In this document: piece by piece, positions 25,106-33,917 of the stretch
Layout: every line of letters begins with the position of its first letter
Numbering within the stretch: position 1 is the stretch's first letter
Program-made: the position numbers and the translations under genes
Notes under the pieces: generated by a model
The model's database searches: none
Seen by the model: only the letters and a program-made list of their open reading frames with translations
What the model was told of the DNA's origin: nothing
NCBI GenBank assembly: GCA_901457705.2
Contig: LR590083.2
Coordinates: forward strand, 62,001 to 126,000
Direction of reading: 5' to 3'
Length of the DNA stretch: 64,000 nt
From: Beijerinckiaceae bacterium RH AL1
Lineage (GTDB): Bacteria; Pseudomonadota; Alphaproteobacteria; Rhizobiales; Beijerinckiaceae

Positions 25106-27820
25106 TCAGTACGAGCGCAGTAGCCGCTCGAGGTAGTCGATCTCCTCCTGCGCGCGGGAGGGGTCGCCGAGACGGCGGCGCAGCTCCTCCAGCACGCGCT
25201 GCGCGCGCTGGGCGGCCGGCACGCCGAGCGGGTCGAAGCGCGACAGCGAGTTCAGCGTGTTGTTGCCGCCGCGCGGGCGGCCGAGCGGGTCGTCGCTCTG
25301 CGACTGCTGGCCCTCGCGCGAGCCGGTGCCCCCGTCGTTCTCGCCGTTGGCCTGGCCGTTGGGGTCGCCCTGCTGGCTCATCGCGTCGGCGAGCTTCTTG
25401 GCCCCGCGGCGCATGGCGTCGAGCGCCTTGCCCTGCTGCTCGACGGCATCCGAGTTACCGCTCTCGCCCTCGCGCAGCGCCTGCTCGGCCTCGCGCATCG
25501 CCTTGCCGGCCTCGTCGAGCTCGCCCTGGCCCTCGCCGGCCTGCTTCAGCTTCTTCTGGATCTGGGCGAGCCGGTCGCGCAGCTCCTGCTGGCGCTGCTG
25601 CAGATTTCCGCCCTGGCCGCGGCCGGACTTGCCGGGACCGCCCTCGGAGCCTTCGGACTGGCCGTCCTGCTCCTGGCCCTCGGCCTTGCGGCCGCGCTGC
25701 TGGCCTTTCGGACCCGGCCCCGAGTTCATGCCCTGGCTCTGGCCGGGATCGTTGCCGCCCGGCATCTGCTGATCTTCGTCCTGCTGCTGCTGGCCCTGCT
25801 GCTGGCCTTGCTGGCCCTTCTTGTAGGTCTGGTCGCGCAGCTCCTGCTGGTCGCGCATCGCTTGGTCGAGCTGGTTCAGGCCTTCCGCCATCGCGCGGGC
25901 CTGCGGATCGGCCTTCTGCCGCTTCGCCGTCTTCAGGTTCTCCAGGATGTCCTGCAGCTCATCGAGGGCTTTCTTCGCCTCCTCGCGATTGCCGGACTTC
26001 GCCTGCTGCTCGAGCTTGTCGATCAGCTTTTGAAGGTCTTTCTGGCTCACCGACTTCGAGTTGCGGCCCTGCTGCTGGTTCTGCGCCTGCTGATCCTGCT
26101 TCTGCTGCTGCTGGGCGAGCTCCTTCAGGAACTTGTCCATCGCCGCCTGGAGGTTCTTGGTGAGCTTCTGGATCTCCTCGGGCGAGGCATGGTGGTCGAG
26201 CGCGTCGCGCAGCTCCTTCTCGGCCGCGCGCAGCGCCTTCTCGGCCTCGGTGAGGTCGCCGTTCTCGAGCTGCTGTGCCATCTCCCACAGGAAGTCGGCG
26301 ACGGCGAGCTGCTCCTGGTCGGTCTGCGCGCGATCGAGGCTCGTCGAGGCGAAGCGCAGGCCGAGGTAGACCGAGGCCGTCGTGCCGAAGGCATCCGGCG
26401 CGATCATCATCGCGTCGAGCGCGGCGATCACGTCGGACTTCCTGTGCGGGTTGAGCACCAGCTCGCGGCGCTGCTCGACGAGCGCGCGGGCGACCGGGTT
26501 CGTGAACGGCTTTTCGGGCAGCGTGATCGTGACGGGCTCGCTGCGGCCCTCGTTGCCGCCCTCGTCGTGGGCGACGAGCACCATCTTCACCTGCGTGCCG
26601 GCCCAAGGCGAGTCGGAGAGGTCCAGCGTCGTCTCGGCGTCGCCGATGCCGCCGCTGACGCCCGGCAGCGCCAGCTCGCCCTTCGGCGCGGCGACGAGCG
26701 GCGGCCCGTCGATCGGCGTGCCGTCGATCATCGGGCCGGAGAACAGGACCTCCGCTTTCGAGACCCCGTAGTCGTCCGCGGTCGTGTAGGCGAGGGTGAG
26801 CGAGCCGCGCGCATTGGCCTTCGGCACCTCGCGCAGCGCGATGGTCGGCGGCTTGTCGGCGATCGCGGTGAGATCGATGATGCCGCGCAGCGATCCGTCG
26901 TGGCGCAGCACGAGGCGGCTGTCGCCATGCAGCACCAGCCGCTTCTCGCTGTCCCCCGGCACCTTGGCCGCGTCGTCGGCCTTGGCCTCGTCGGTCTTCG
27001 CCCCGGCTGCCTTGCCGGCGTCGAGCGGCTTGGCTGGCGGCGGCAGCAGCGGGCCGGTCGTCTCGATCTCCGCCGGCTCGCCGCCCGAGGAGCGGATGAT
27101 GACGACCGAGCCGGCCGGCGCGGCGATGGTGCGCGGGTGATCGGTGTCGCGGGCGCTGTCCGACGCCAGGTCGATCAGCACCGGCGGCTTGCCGGTGTAG
27201 GGCGGCGGGTCGATCCAGGCGTCGAGCCGGTAGCTCGTTCCCAGCGACGGACCGTCGCCGAAATCGAAGGCGGCGGCGACGCGGGCGTAGCGCTGCGGCC
27301 CCGCCACGATGGCGCAAGCGACGAGCGCAACGACGATGCCGGCGCGCACCGCGTAGCGGTCGAGCTCGACCGCGCGGGGCGAAGGCCGGCCGGGGCGCAG
27401 GCGCGCGGCTTCCGTCTCGGCGCGCTTGCGGTGCAGCGCCCACAGCGCGTCGGTCGAGGGATCGCGTCCCGCCGTCGCCAGCGTGTCGTCGAGCACCGAG
27501 GCCGGCCGGTGGGTGAGGCCGGACGCCTTGTCGATGCGGCGCAGCGCCTCGCGGCGCGACAGCGGCACGAGTCGCCAGAGGCCGAAGGTCGAGAGGGCGA
27601 ACAGAACGGCGAAGATCGCGACGCCGACGATCCGGCCGACGTGGGGGACGTCGAGCCACAGGCCGAGCCAGGACACGCAGAGGAAGGCGCCGATCACCAC
27701 CAGCGGCGGGATCAGCCCGCGCCACAGGCCTTCCCAGAAGGCTGCCGCCGTCGCCAGGCGCACCAGCCGATCGAGGCGTCGCTCGACGGGGTTCTGGGGT
27801 GGCGTCTCGGGCTTGCTCAT
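25106..27820 (-). CDS. TIGR02302/DUF4175 family large membrane protein
   Basis: About 904 residues. The N-terminus has two adjacent transmembrane segments (around residues 30-80) and one more near 165. A beta-rich domain follows, then helical DUF4175 sequence from about residue 430 (ARALVEQRRELVLNPHRKSD). From about 560 the protein is dominated by glutamine, lysine and glycine: QQQQKQDQQAQNQQQG, then long Q/G-rich linkers between short coiled-coil segments, finishing with EEIDYLERLLRSY. Function is unknown; the layout suggests an envelope-anchored protein with a long flexible region. ATG 27820 (MSKPETPP) is chosen over the open frame to 27847. Confidence 0.88.
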   Translation of the reverse strand: MSKPETPPQNPVERRLDRLVRLATAAAFWEGLWRGLIPPLVVIGAFLCVSWLGLWLDVPHVGRIVGVAIFAVLFALSTFGLWRLVPLSRREALRRIDKASGLTHRPASVLDDTLATAGRDPSTDALWALHRKRAETEAARLRPGRPSPRAVELDRYAVRAGIVVALVACAIVAGPQRYARVAAAFDFGDGPSLGTSYRLDAWIDPPPYTGKPPVLIDLASDSARDTDHPRTIAAPAGSVVIIRSSGGEPAEIETTGPLLPPPAKPLDAGKAAGAKTDEAKADDAAKVPGDSEKRLVLHGDSRLVLRHDGSLRGIIDLTAIADKPPTIALREVPKANARGSLTLAYTTADDYGVSKAEVLFSGPMIDGTPIDGPPLVAAPKGELALPGVSGGIGDAETTLDLSDSPWAGTQVKMVLVAHDEGGNEGRSEPVTITLPEKPFTNPVARALVEQRRELVLNPHRKSDVIAALDAMMIAPDAFGTTASVYLGLRFASTSLDRAQTDQEQLAVADFLWEMAQQLENGDLTEAEKALRAAEKELRDALDHHASPEEIQKLTKNLQAAMDKFLKELAQQQQKQDQQAQNQQQGRNSKSVSQKDLQKLIDKLEQQAKSGNREEAKKALDELQDILENLKTAKRQKADPQARAMAEGLNQLDQAMRDQQELRDQTYKKGQQGQQQGQQQQDEDQQMPGGNDPGQSQGMNSGPGPKGQQRGRKAEGQEQDGQSEGSEGGPGKSGRGQGGNLQQRQQELRDRLAQIQKKLKQAGEGQGELDEAGKAMREAEQALREGESGNSDAVEQQGKALDAMRRGAKKLADAMSQQGDPNGQANGENDGGTGSREGQQSQSDDPLGRPRGGNNTLNSLSRFDPLGVPAAQRAQRVLEELRRRLGDPSRAQEEIDYLERLLRSY

Positions 27821-28046
27821 CGAGGCTCCGCTTTGTCCTCGCCGCACCGCGTGCGGGATCAGCGGCTCAGGGGTAGGCGGTTGTAGCCTCTATAGCAACC
27901 GCGGCGGAAGCGTGTCGTGCGCAGGAGGGCGCGGCCCGACGACGCGCCACGCTCGGCGCCGGCCTCGAGCGGCGACTGCCCCGAGCCATTTCCAAAAAAG
28001 CTTGCCGTCCAGCTCGAACCAAATCGCCGCAGCCCGCTTGGTGCTG

Positions 28047-28063
28047 GTACCCTGTAGGGGTAC
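28047..28063. promoter_or_regulatory. CsoR/FrmR-type palindromic operator
   Basis: GTACCC (28047-28052), TGTAG, GGGTAC (28058-28063): a perfect 6-bp inverted repeat around five bases, ending 18 bases before the Mn-catalase ATG. G/C tracts flanked by AT bases in a dyad are typical of CsoR-family operators. The cognate regulator is probably the CsoR/FrmR-family gene just downstream of the catalase. Confidence 0.7.
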
Positions 28064-28081
28064 TGCATCAGGAGACGGCAA

Positions 28082-28939
28082 ATGTTCTATTTCGGCAAGA
28101 AGCTTCAGTATCCGGTGAAGGTGGAGAAGCCCGATCCGCTGTTTGCGCGGATGCTGCAGCAGGCGATCGGCGGCATCGAGGGCGAGATCCGCGTCTGCAT
28201 GCAGTACTTCTTCCAGGCCTGGGGTGCGCGCGGCCCGACGACGAAATATCGCGACATGCTCCTCCATACGGCGACCGAGGAGATGGGCCACATCGAGATG
28301 CTGGCGACGGCAGTCGCGATGAATCTCGAGACGGCACCCTCGTCGCTGCAGGAGGAAGGCGCCAAGGACAAGGTGGTCGGCGCGATGATGGGCGGCGAGA
28401 ACCCGCGCCACGTCCTCGAAGGCATGCTGCACCGGCACGTGCTGTCGACCGGCATGGCGGCCTATCCGGCGAACGCGGACGGCGTGCCCTTCGACATGTC
28501 GCACATCTATGCCAGCGGCAATCTTGCCGCCGATATGTACTGCAACGTCGCCGCGGAATCGACGGGCCGCGTGCTGGCCGTGCGCATCTACAATGCCGCG
28601 CACGATGCGGGCATGAAGGACATGCTGCACTTCATGATCGCGCGCGACACCATGCATCAGCAGCAGTGGCTTGCCGTGATCGAGGAGCTGGGCGGCCACG
28701 AGGGCACGCTGCCGATCCCCAACAGCTTCCCGCAAGACATGGAGCACCAGGAGCACAACTACGACTTCTTCGCCTGCGCGCACGACGGCGAGAAGCCGGA
28801 GAAGGGGCGTTGGACCCACGGTCCGTCGATCGACGGCAAGGGCAAGTTCACGGTGTTCCAGAACAAGCCGCTCGGCGAGGAGCCGGTGCTCGGGCCGGCA
28901 CGCCCCGACAGCGGTGCGGAGACGCAGCAGATCGGCTAA
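28082..28939 (+). CDS. Manganese (non-heme) catalase
   Basis: Disproportionates hydrogen peroxide with a di-manganese centre. The 285-residue four-helix protein shows the ligand-bearing segments in order: GGIEGEIRVCMQYFF around residues 30-44, ATEEMGHIEMLATAV around 64-78 (E-x2-H type), NLAADMYCNVAAES with a glutamate around 142-155 and ARDTMHQQQW with a histidine near 184. Length and layout fit the family. A 17-bp palindrome overlaps its promoter region and a metal-sensor-type repressor gene follows, suggesting control by metal, sulfur or aldehyde stress. Confidence 0.94.
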   Translation: MFYFGKKLQYPVKVEKPDPLFARMLQQAIGGIEGEIRVCMQYFFQAWGARGPTTKYRDMLLHTATEEMGHIEMLATAVAMNLETAPSSLQEEGAKDKVVGAMMGGENPRHVLEGMLHRHVLSTGMAAYPANADGVPFDMSHIYASGNLAADMYCNVAAESTGRVLAVRIYNAAHDAGMKDMLHFMIARDTMHQQQWLAVIEELGGHEGTLPIPNSFPQDMEHQEHNYDFFACAHDGEKPEKGRWTHGPSIDGKGKFTVFQNKPLGEEPVLGPARPDSGAETQQIG

Positions 28940-28950
28940 GACGACGGCGG

Positions 28951-28970
28951 CGGGCGGCGGAAGCCGCCCG
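28951..28970 (+). other. Stem-loop between Mn-catalase and the CsoR/FrmR-type gene
   Basis: CGGGCGGC, loop GGAA, GCCGCCCG: a perfect 8-bp stem that ends immediately before the ATG at 28971. It has no T tract, so it is more likely an RNA-stability or translation element than a terminator. It also argues that the regulator starts at the ATG at 28992. Confidence 0.55.
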
Positions 28971-28991
28971 ATGCCGGACATCGCAGGCCCG

Positions 28992-29303
28992 ATGGAAAGT
29001 ACCTTGTTCGAGGACGGAAAGCTCAAGCTCCAGAGGAGTCCCGAGGACCGCAAGCCGCTGATCGATCGGCTCGATCGGATCGAGGGACAGGTCCGCGGCC
29101 TGAAGGCGATGATCCAGGCCGACCGCTACTGCGGCGACGAGCTGCAGCAGATCAAGGCGGCCATTGCCGCGCTGCGGCGGGTCGCGATGATGATCTCTAG
29201 GCAGCATATCGCCGCCGCTGCCGACTGCCTTCAGGACAAAAAGCTCAAGGATGCCGCGAACGAGGACATCATGCGCATCGTGGACGGCGCGCTCGATATC
29301 TGA
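28992..29303 (+). CDS. CsoR/RcnR/FrmR-family transcriptional repressor
   Basis: About 103 residues of the DUF156 all-helical repressor family: LIDRLDRIEGQVRGLKAMI in the first helix, then CGDELQQIKAAIAALRRV. With the start at 28992, Cys47 and His72 are 25 residues apart, as in Cu(I) CsoR, but the position four after the histidine is Ala76 rather than cysteine; an extra Cys79 follows. The set is thus C-H-A, closer to FrmR than to CsoR. ATG 28971 is an alternative start that abuts a stem-loop. It probably binds the palindrome before the catalase. Confidence 0.88.
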   Translation: MESTLFEDGKLKLQRSPEDRKPLIDRLDRIEGQVRGLKAMIQADRYCGDELQQIKAAIAALRRVAMMISRQHIAAAADCLQDKKLKDAANEDIMRIVDGALDI

Positions 29304-29330
29304 GCCCAGGGCGGCGCCTCACCGGCGTGG

Positions 29331-29702
29331 TCACTCGTTGTAGTCGTCGCGGTGGTCGTAGGCGTCGAGCACGGTGGCGGGCGGCGGCCCCAGCGGTCGC
29401 GGCACGAGGTAGGGGCCGACGATCGGCACGGCGGCAATCAGTGGCGGCGGCGTGATCGGCACCGGCGGCGGCGCGTAGAGGCGCCCCGGCGGGCGTTCGC
29501 CCGGCGGGATGACGAGGAGGGTCGCGCGCGGCGCCACCACAATCGGACGCAGCGGAGGCGCCGGCAGGACGACCGCGCCGTAAGCGTAAGCCCCGGCGCT
29601 CACGCGGACGTGCCGGTGCCGCGCGTAGGGGCGATCGAAATCCGCCGCAGTGGCGAGCTGAGGCGCGATCGCGAGTGCGGCGACGATAAGACCAGCCCGC
29701 AT
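29331..29702 (-). CDS. Exported proline-rich protein
   Basis: About 123 residues: a signal peptide (MRAGLIVAALAIAPQLATAA), then a short basic region and a strongly proline-rich stretch with repeated APPP/PPP-LI patterns, ending in an acidic HRDDYNE tail. Such small periplasmic proteins are common in Hyphomicrobiales and have no assigned function. The ATG at 29702 gives a typical signal peptide; open frame upstream overlaps the next gene's promoter. It is divergent from the dCTP deaminase gene. Confidence 0.6.
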   Translation of the reverse strand: MRAGLIVAALAIAPQLATAADFDRPYARHRHVRVSAGAYAYGAVVLPAPPLRPIVVAPRATLLVIPPGERPPGRLYAPPPVPITPPPLIAAVPIVGPYLVPRPLGPPPATVLDAYDHRDDYNE

Positions 29703-29832
29703 GCTTCCTTCCCCAGCGAGGCCGCCACCATCGCTCGATATGGTTAAGCAAGTGTCGCGAGCCGGGACGCTAGCCTCTCGCCCCGCAACGCCAAACATGC
29801 CATGCAGCGCGACCATTCTCAGGACTACGCGC

Positions 29833-30852
29833 ATGCCCCTCATCTGGCCGTCGCAGCGCATCGCGGCCGCCATCGCCGACGGCACCATCGTCACAGCCAC
29901 GCCGCCGGACCCCGACCAGGTGCAGCCGGCGAGCCTGGACCTGCGGCTGGGGCCGAAGGCGTACCGGTTGCCCGCGAGCTTCCTGCCGGGCCCGGGGCGC
30001 AGCGTCGCCGAGCGCCTCGCCGACCTCTCGACGCACGAGGTCGACCTTTCTCAGCCCACCGTGCTCGAGCGCAACTGCGTGCACATCATCCCGCTGATGG
30101 AGCGGCTGCGCCTGCCGCCCGGCGTCGACGCGCGGGCCAACCCGAAGAGCTCGTCGGGGCGGCTCGACATCTTCGTGCGCATCATCGTCGACGGTGGCGC
30201 GACCTTCGACGAGATCCCGGCGGGCTACGAGGGTCCGCTCTACGCCGAGGTCGTGCCGCGCTCGTTCCCGGTCATCGCGCCGGCCGGCTCGCGCCTCGCG
30301 CAGCTGCGCTTCCGCGAAGGTTCCGGCGCGCCGTCGCGGGTGGTGCCGGTGACGGTCGACCTCGATCCCGAGGGCAAGGCGAACGGCATCGTCGGGTACC
30401 GGGCGCGGAAGACATCAGGGCTGATCGACATGGCGCGCATCGGCGCCTATCCGCGCGATCTTTTCTGGGAGCCGCTGGTGCCGCGCGCCGGCAAGCGCGA
30501 CCTCGTGCTCGACCCGGACGAGTTCTACATCCTCGCCTCCGCCGAGGCGGTGGTGGTCGGCGCGGAAGAGGCGTCCGAGATGGTCGCCTACGACACGTCG
30601 GTCGGCGAGCTGCGCTCGCACTACGCCGGCTTCCTCGATCCGGGCTTCGGCCTCGACGAGGCAGGCGGGGCGGGCGCCAAGATCGTGCTGGAGGTGCGCA
30701 GCCACGACGTGCCCTTCCTGCTCGACCACGGCCAGCGCATCGCGACGCTCAACTACGAGCCGATGGCCGCGCGCCCCGACAAGCTCTACGGCGCCGACCT
30801 GCGCTCGAACTACCAGGGCCAGCAGCTCAAGCTGTCGAAGCACTTCGTCTGA
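29833..30852 (+). CDS. dCTP deaminase-like protein, double-domain form
   Basis: A 339-residue protein of the dCTP deaminase family, which makes dUTP from dCTP. Usual Dcd is about 190 residues. Here the N-terminal half has QPASLDLRLGPKAYRLPA, RANPKSSSGRLDIFVRI and EGPLYAEVVPRSFPV (the conserved serine/arginine/glutamate regions), and the C-terminal half carries a second, weaker copy: LDPDEFYILASAE, HYAGFLDPGFG, EVRSHDVPFLL and KLYGADLRSNYQGQ. This fused form is seen in alphaproteobacteria. ATG 29833 has an AGGA upstream. Whether both halves are active is unclear. Confidence 0.9.
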   Translation: MPLIWPSQRIAAAIADGTIVTATPPDPDQVQPASLDLRLGPKAYRLPASFLPGPGRSVAERLADLSTHEVDLSQPTVLERNCVHIIPLMERLRLPPGVDARANPKSSSGRLDIFVRIIVDGGATFDEIPAGYEGPLYAEVVPRSFPVIAPAGSRLAQLRFREGSGAPSRVVPVTVDLDPEGKANGIVGYRARKTSGLIDMARIGAYPRDLFWEPLVPRAGKRDLVLDPDEFYILASAEAVVVGAEEASEMVAYDTSVGELRSHYAGFLDPGFGLDEAGGAGAKIVLEVRSHDVPFLLDHGQRIATLNYEPMAARPDKLYGADLRSNYQGQQLKLSKHFV

Positions 30853-30870
30853 TTCTACGGCGTCACGGCC

Positions 30871-31599
30871 TTACCGAAGTGCGCGTCTGAACAGCGCGAA
30901 CAGCCGCTCCCAATGCCGTTCCGCCGCAGCGCGATCGAAGGTCGAGCGCTTCGGGAAGGCGAACCCGTGTCCCGCGCCCTCGTAGATCTCGACCTCGGCC
31001 TTCGCCCCGGCCTTTTCCAGCGCCGCGCGCATATCCGCCACCATCTCGAGCGGCGCGTATTCGTCGTGCTCGGCGCAGCCGAGGTAGAGCTCGGCCTTCG
31101 CCTTCCCCGCGACGCGATGCGGGCTGTCCGGCTTATCCGTCACGAGCCGCGTGCCGTAGAACGAGGCCGCGGCGGCGATGCGGTCGGGGTGGCGCGCGGC
31201 GGCGTTGATCGCGTGCTGGCCGCTCATGCAGTAGCCGACGACGCCGACCGGGCCGTCCGACGCGGCCGGGTCGATGGCGGCGAAGGCGAGCAGCGTGTCG
31301 ACGTCTACCATCACGCGAGCGATCGTCGTCTGGTTCATCAGCTCGAACATCTGGTCGGTCGTCAGCGGGTTCGGGCCTTTGAAAATCTCCTCGACGCCGG
31401 CGCGGTAGTAGAGGTTCGGCAGCATCACGTAGTAGCCGACGCTGGCGAGGCGCCGCACCATGTCGCGCAGCTCGCCGCGGATGCCCGGCGCATCCATCAG
31501 CAGGATGACCACGGGATGCGGCCCGTCGCGCTCGGGGTGGCAGAGGAAGGTCCGCATCGTGTCGTCCGGCGTCGGGATGTCGGCGTGGCGCTCGATCAC
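30871..31599 (-). CDS. Dienelactone hydrolase family protein
   Basis: A 242-residue alpha/beta hydrolase. The nucleophile elbow is VVGYCMSGQHA (Cys as nucleophile, about residue 118), with a later aspartate in EHDEYAP and the histidine in GAGHGFAF. That is the C-D-H triad of dienelactone hydrolases, though many members act on other esters. GTG 31599 follows a perfect AAGGAG at good spacing; the frame upstream is unrelated. No aromatic-degradation genes are adjacent, so the substrate is unknown. Confidence 0.9.
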   Translation of the reverse strand: MIERHADIPTPDDTMRTFLCHPERDGPHPVVILLMDAPGIRGELRDMVRRLASVGYYVMLPNLYYRAGVEEIFKGPNPLTTDQMFELMNQTTIARVMVDVDTLLAFAAIDPAASDGPVGVVGYCMSGQHAINAAARHPDRIAAAASFYGTRLVTDKPDSPHRVAGKAKAELYLGCAEHDEYAPLEMVADMRAALEKAGAKAEVEIYEGAGHGFAFPKRSTFDRAAAERHWERLFALFRRALR

Positions 31600-31689
31600 C
31601 GTCGTCTCCTTCTCTGCGCTGCCGCTCTTCCGGCCCCGCGCGTTTTGCCATAAACGCAGGCCGCGTCGAATGCGGCGCGCAAGGATCGC

Positions 31690-33093
31690 ATGAATCTCAT
31701 CCCGCGCCCGCCCGTCGAGGCGGTTCATGTCGCCCACGAGTCGTCGCACGACGCCGACCTCGCGCCGGGCACCTTCACCGTCGGCTCGACGCTGCGCCAC
31801 GTGCTCGTGATGACGGCGACCGGCGCCGTCGGGCTCGTCGCCGTGTTCATGGTCGAGTTTCTGACGCTGCTCTACATCTCGCGGCTCGGCGACACCGAGC
31901 TGACGGCGGCCGTCGGCTACGCCTCGCAGGTCACCTTCCTGCTGATCTCGATCAACATCGGGCTGACGATCGCCGTCGGCGCCCTGGTGTCGCGCGCGCT
32001 CGGCGCCCGCGACCGCGAGAAGGCTCGCGTAGTCGCGGCGTCCGGCGTGACGCTGATGGCGCTGATCGCCGGCGCGCTCTCGTTTGCCGTGATGCCCTTC
32101 ACGCATGGCATCCTCGCCGTCATCGGCGCGCGCGGCGAGGCGCTCGAGGTGGGCTCGCTCTACCTGCGCATCATCCTTCCCGGCACGCTGCTGCTCGGGC
32201 TCGGCATGGCGTTCTCGGCGGTGCTGCGCGGCGTCGGCGACGCGCGCCGCGCGATGTACGTGACGCTCGGCGGCGCCGTCGTCACCGCCTGCCTCGATCC
32301 CGTGTTCATCTTCGTGCTGCACCTCGGCGTCGTCGGGGCCGGCATCGTCGTCCTGATCTCGCGCGTCTGCCTTGCGGCGACGGGCTGGCACGGTGCGGTG
32401 CGGGTGCATGGGCTCGTCGCGCGGCCGACCCTCGCCGGGCTGCGCGCCGACACGATGCCGCTCGCCGCGATCGCCGCGCCGGCGGTGCTCACCAACATCG
32501 CCTCGCCGATCGCCAACATCTACGCGATGCGCATCTTCTCGGGCTTCGGCGATGCCGTGGTCGCGGCCTTCGCGATCATGGACCGCGTGACGCCCGTCGC
32601 CTTCGGGACCCTGTTCGCGCTCTCCGGCGCCGTCGGCCCGATCATGGGCCAGAACTACGGGGCCAAGGCCTTCGGTCGCGTGCGCGGCGTGCTCGACGAC
32701 TGCTACGGCGTCTCCGCCGTCTATGTCGCGCTGGTCGGGGTCGTGCTGTGGCTCGCGGCGCCGGCCATCGTCTGGCTCTTCGCCGCCACGGGCGAGACAG
32801 CGGAGCTCCTCGTCTTCTTCTGCCGCGTCGGCGCTCTGCTGTGGTTCTTCCTCGGTGGGGTGTTTGTCGCAAACGCCGCCTACAACAACCTCGGCTGGCC
32901 GTTCCTGTCGACGGCGATCAACTGGGGTCGCGCGACGATCGGCACGATCCCGTTCGTGACGCTCGGCGCGGCGTGGTATGGCCCGAAGGGCGGCTATGTC
33001 GGGATGATCCTCGGTGCGGCGCTGTTCGGCGTCGTGGCGGTGATCGGCTCCTACCGCCTCGTCGGCAGGATCAGCCGCCAGGCCGAGGCCTGA
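31690..33093 (+). CDS. MATE-family efflux transporter
   Basis: A 467-residue inner-membrane protein with about twelve hydrophobic segments. MATE-specific features are the N-terminal half ending around residue 240, the FSAVLRGVGDARRAMYVTL loop, and in the second half AFAIMDRVTPVAFGTLFALS and GPIMGQNYGAKAFGRV. MATE proteins export cationic drugs or metabolites with Na+ or H+ exchange. It ends 23 bases before the DUF937 gene on the same strand. The divergent dienelactone hydrolase starts 90 bases upstream. Confidence 0.93.
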   Translation: MNLIPRPPVEAVHVAHESSHDADLAPGTFTVGSTLRHVLVMTATGAVGLVAVFMVEFLTLLYISRLGDTELTAAVGYASQVTFLLISINIGLTIAVGALVSRALGARDREKARVVAASGVTLMALIAGALSFAVMPFTHGILAVIGARGEALEVGSLYLRIILPGTLLLGLGMAFSAVLRGVGDARRAMYVTLGGAVVTACLDPVFIFVLHLGVVGAGIVVLISRVCLAATGWHGAVRVHGLVARPTLAGLRADTMPLAAIAAPAVLTNIASPIANIYAMRIFSGFGDAVVAAFAIMDRVTPVAFGTLFALSGAVGPIMGQNYGAKAFGRVRGVLDDCYGVSAVYVALVGVVLWLAAPAIVWLFAATGETAELLVFFCRVGALLWFFLGGVFVANAAYNNLGWPFLSTAINWGRATIGTIPFVTLGAAWYGPKGGYVGMILGAALFGVVAVIGSYRLVGRISRQAEA

Positions 33094-33116
33094 GCCGGGG
33101 CGAACCGGAGGACTGC

Positions 33117-33881
33117 ATGTTCAACCTCTACCAGATCCTTCTCGCCGGGCAGGGCGGCCAGGCGCTCGACAACCTGGCCGAGCGCTTCGGCCTCAGCCGC
33201 GACCAGGCCGACAGCGCTGTGAAGGCGCTGATACCGGCGCTCTCGACCGCCTTCATGACCAAGGCGATGCATCCCGGCGGCATGCAGGAGATCGCCGGCG
33301 CGATGACCGACGATCATCATCGTCAGGCCTATGCCGACCCCGGCACCGCCGCCGCGCCGGAGACCGAGCAGAAGAGCGGCGACATCGCCAGCTCGATCTT
33401 CGGCAACGGCGCGATGGTCGACACCGTCGTCGAGCAGGCCGCGCGCTACACCGGCCTGCCGGAAAGCGTCCTGCGCCAGATGCTGCCGGTCGTCGTCTCG
33501 ATGGTGCTCGGCGGCGTCGCGACAGCGATGCACGGGCAGGGCATGGGCGGCATGCTCGGCCAGCTCGCCAATTCCGGCCTCGGCAACATCTTCGGCCAGG
33601 GCGCCGGCGCGCCCGCGGGCCAGGCGGCGGGCGGCGGCATCTTCGGCAGCATTCTGGGCAGCATCTTCGGCGGCGCGGCGCCGGGGCAGGCGCCGCAGCA
33701 ACAACCGGGCGCCGGTCCCACGCCTGGTCCGCAGGGTACGCCCGACACCAGCGGCCTGCCGCCGATGATGCAGGCCGGCATGGACATCTTCGGCAAGATG
33801 TTCCAGCCCGGCGTCCAGGCGCCGCCCGGCCAGGGCGACCTCGGCGACGACATCTCGTCGATCCTGTCGGGAAAGAAGTAG
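33117..33881 (+). CDS. DUF937 domain-containing protein
   Basis: About 254 residues. The N-terminal 150 residues fit DUF937 (YidB-like): GQALDNLAERFGLSRDQADSA, ALIPALSTAFMTKAM, then a second copy of the helical pattern at YTGLPESVLRQMLPVVVS. From about residue 150 it is glycine-rich (GGMLGQLANSGLGNIFG, GSILGSIFGG), then proline/glutamine-rich, and ends DDISSILSGKK. Function is unknown. ATG 33117 follows GGAGG. Earlier in-frame codons belong to the MATE gene overlap and were not used. Confidence 0.85.
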   Translation: MFNLYQILLAGQGGQALDNLAERFGLSRDQADSAVKALIPALSTAFMTKAMHPGGMQEIAGAMTDDHHRQAYADPGTAAAPETEQKSGDIASSIFGNGAMVDTVVEQAARYTGLPESVLRQMLPVVVSMVLGGVATAMHGQGMGGMLGQLANSGLGNIFGQGAGAPAGQAAGGGIFGSILGSIFGGAAPGQAPQQQPGAGPTPGPQGTPDTSGLPPMMQAGMDIFGKMFQPGVQAPPGQGDLGDDISSILSGKK

Positions 33882-33917
33882 CCGATCTCAATACCCGGCC
33901 GCGACGGCGCGTGACCG

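Noticed and set aside
25808-27886. Long plus-strand frame (692 codons) opposite the TIGR02302 gene
   Set aside because: Leucine/arginine-rich antisense shadow of the Q/G-rich gene; no start context and no recognisable domain.
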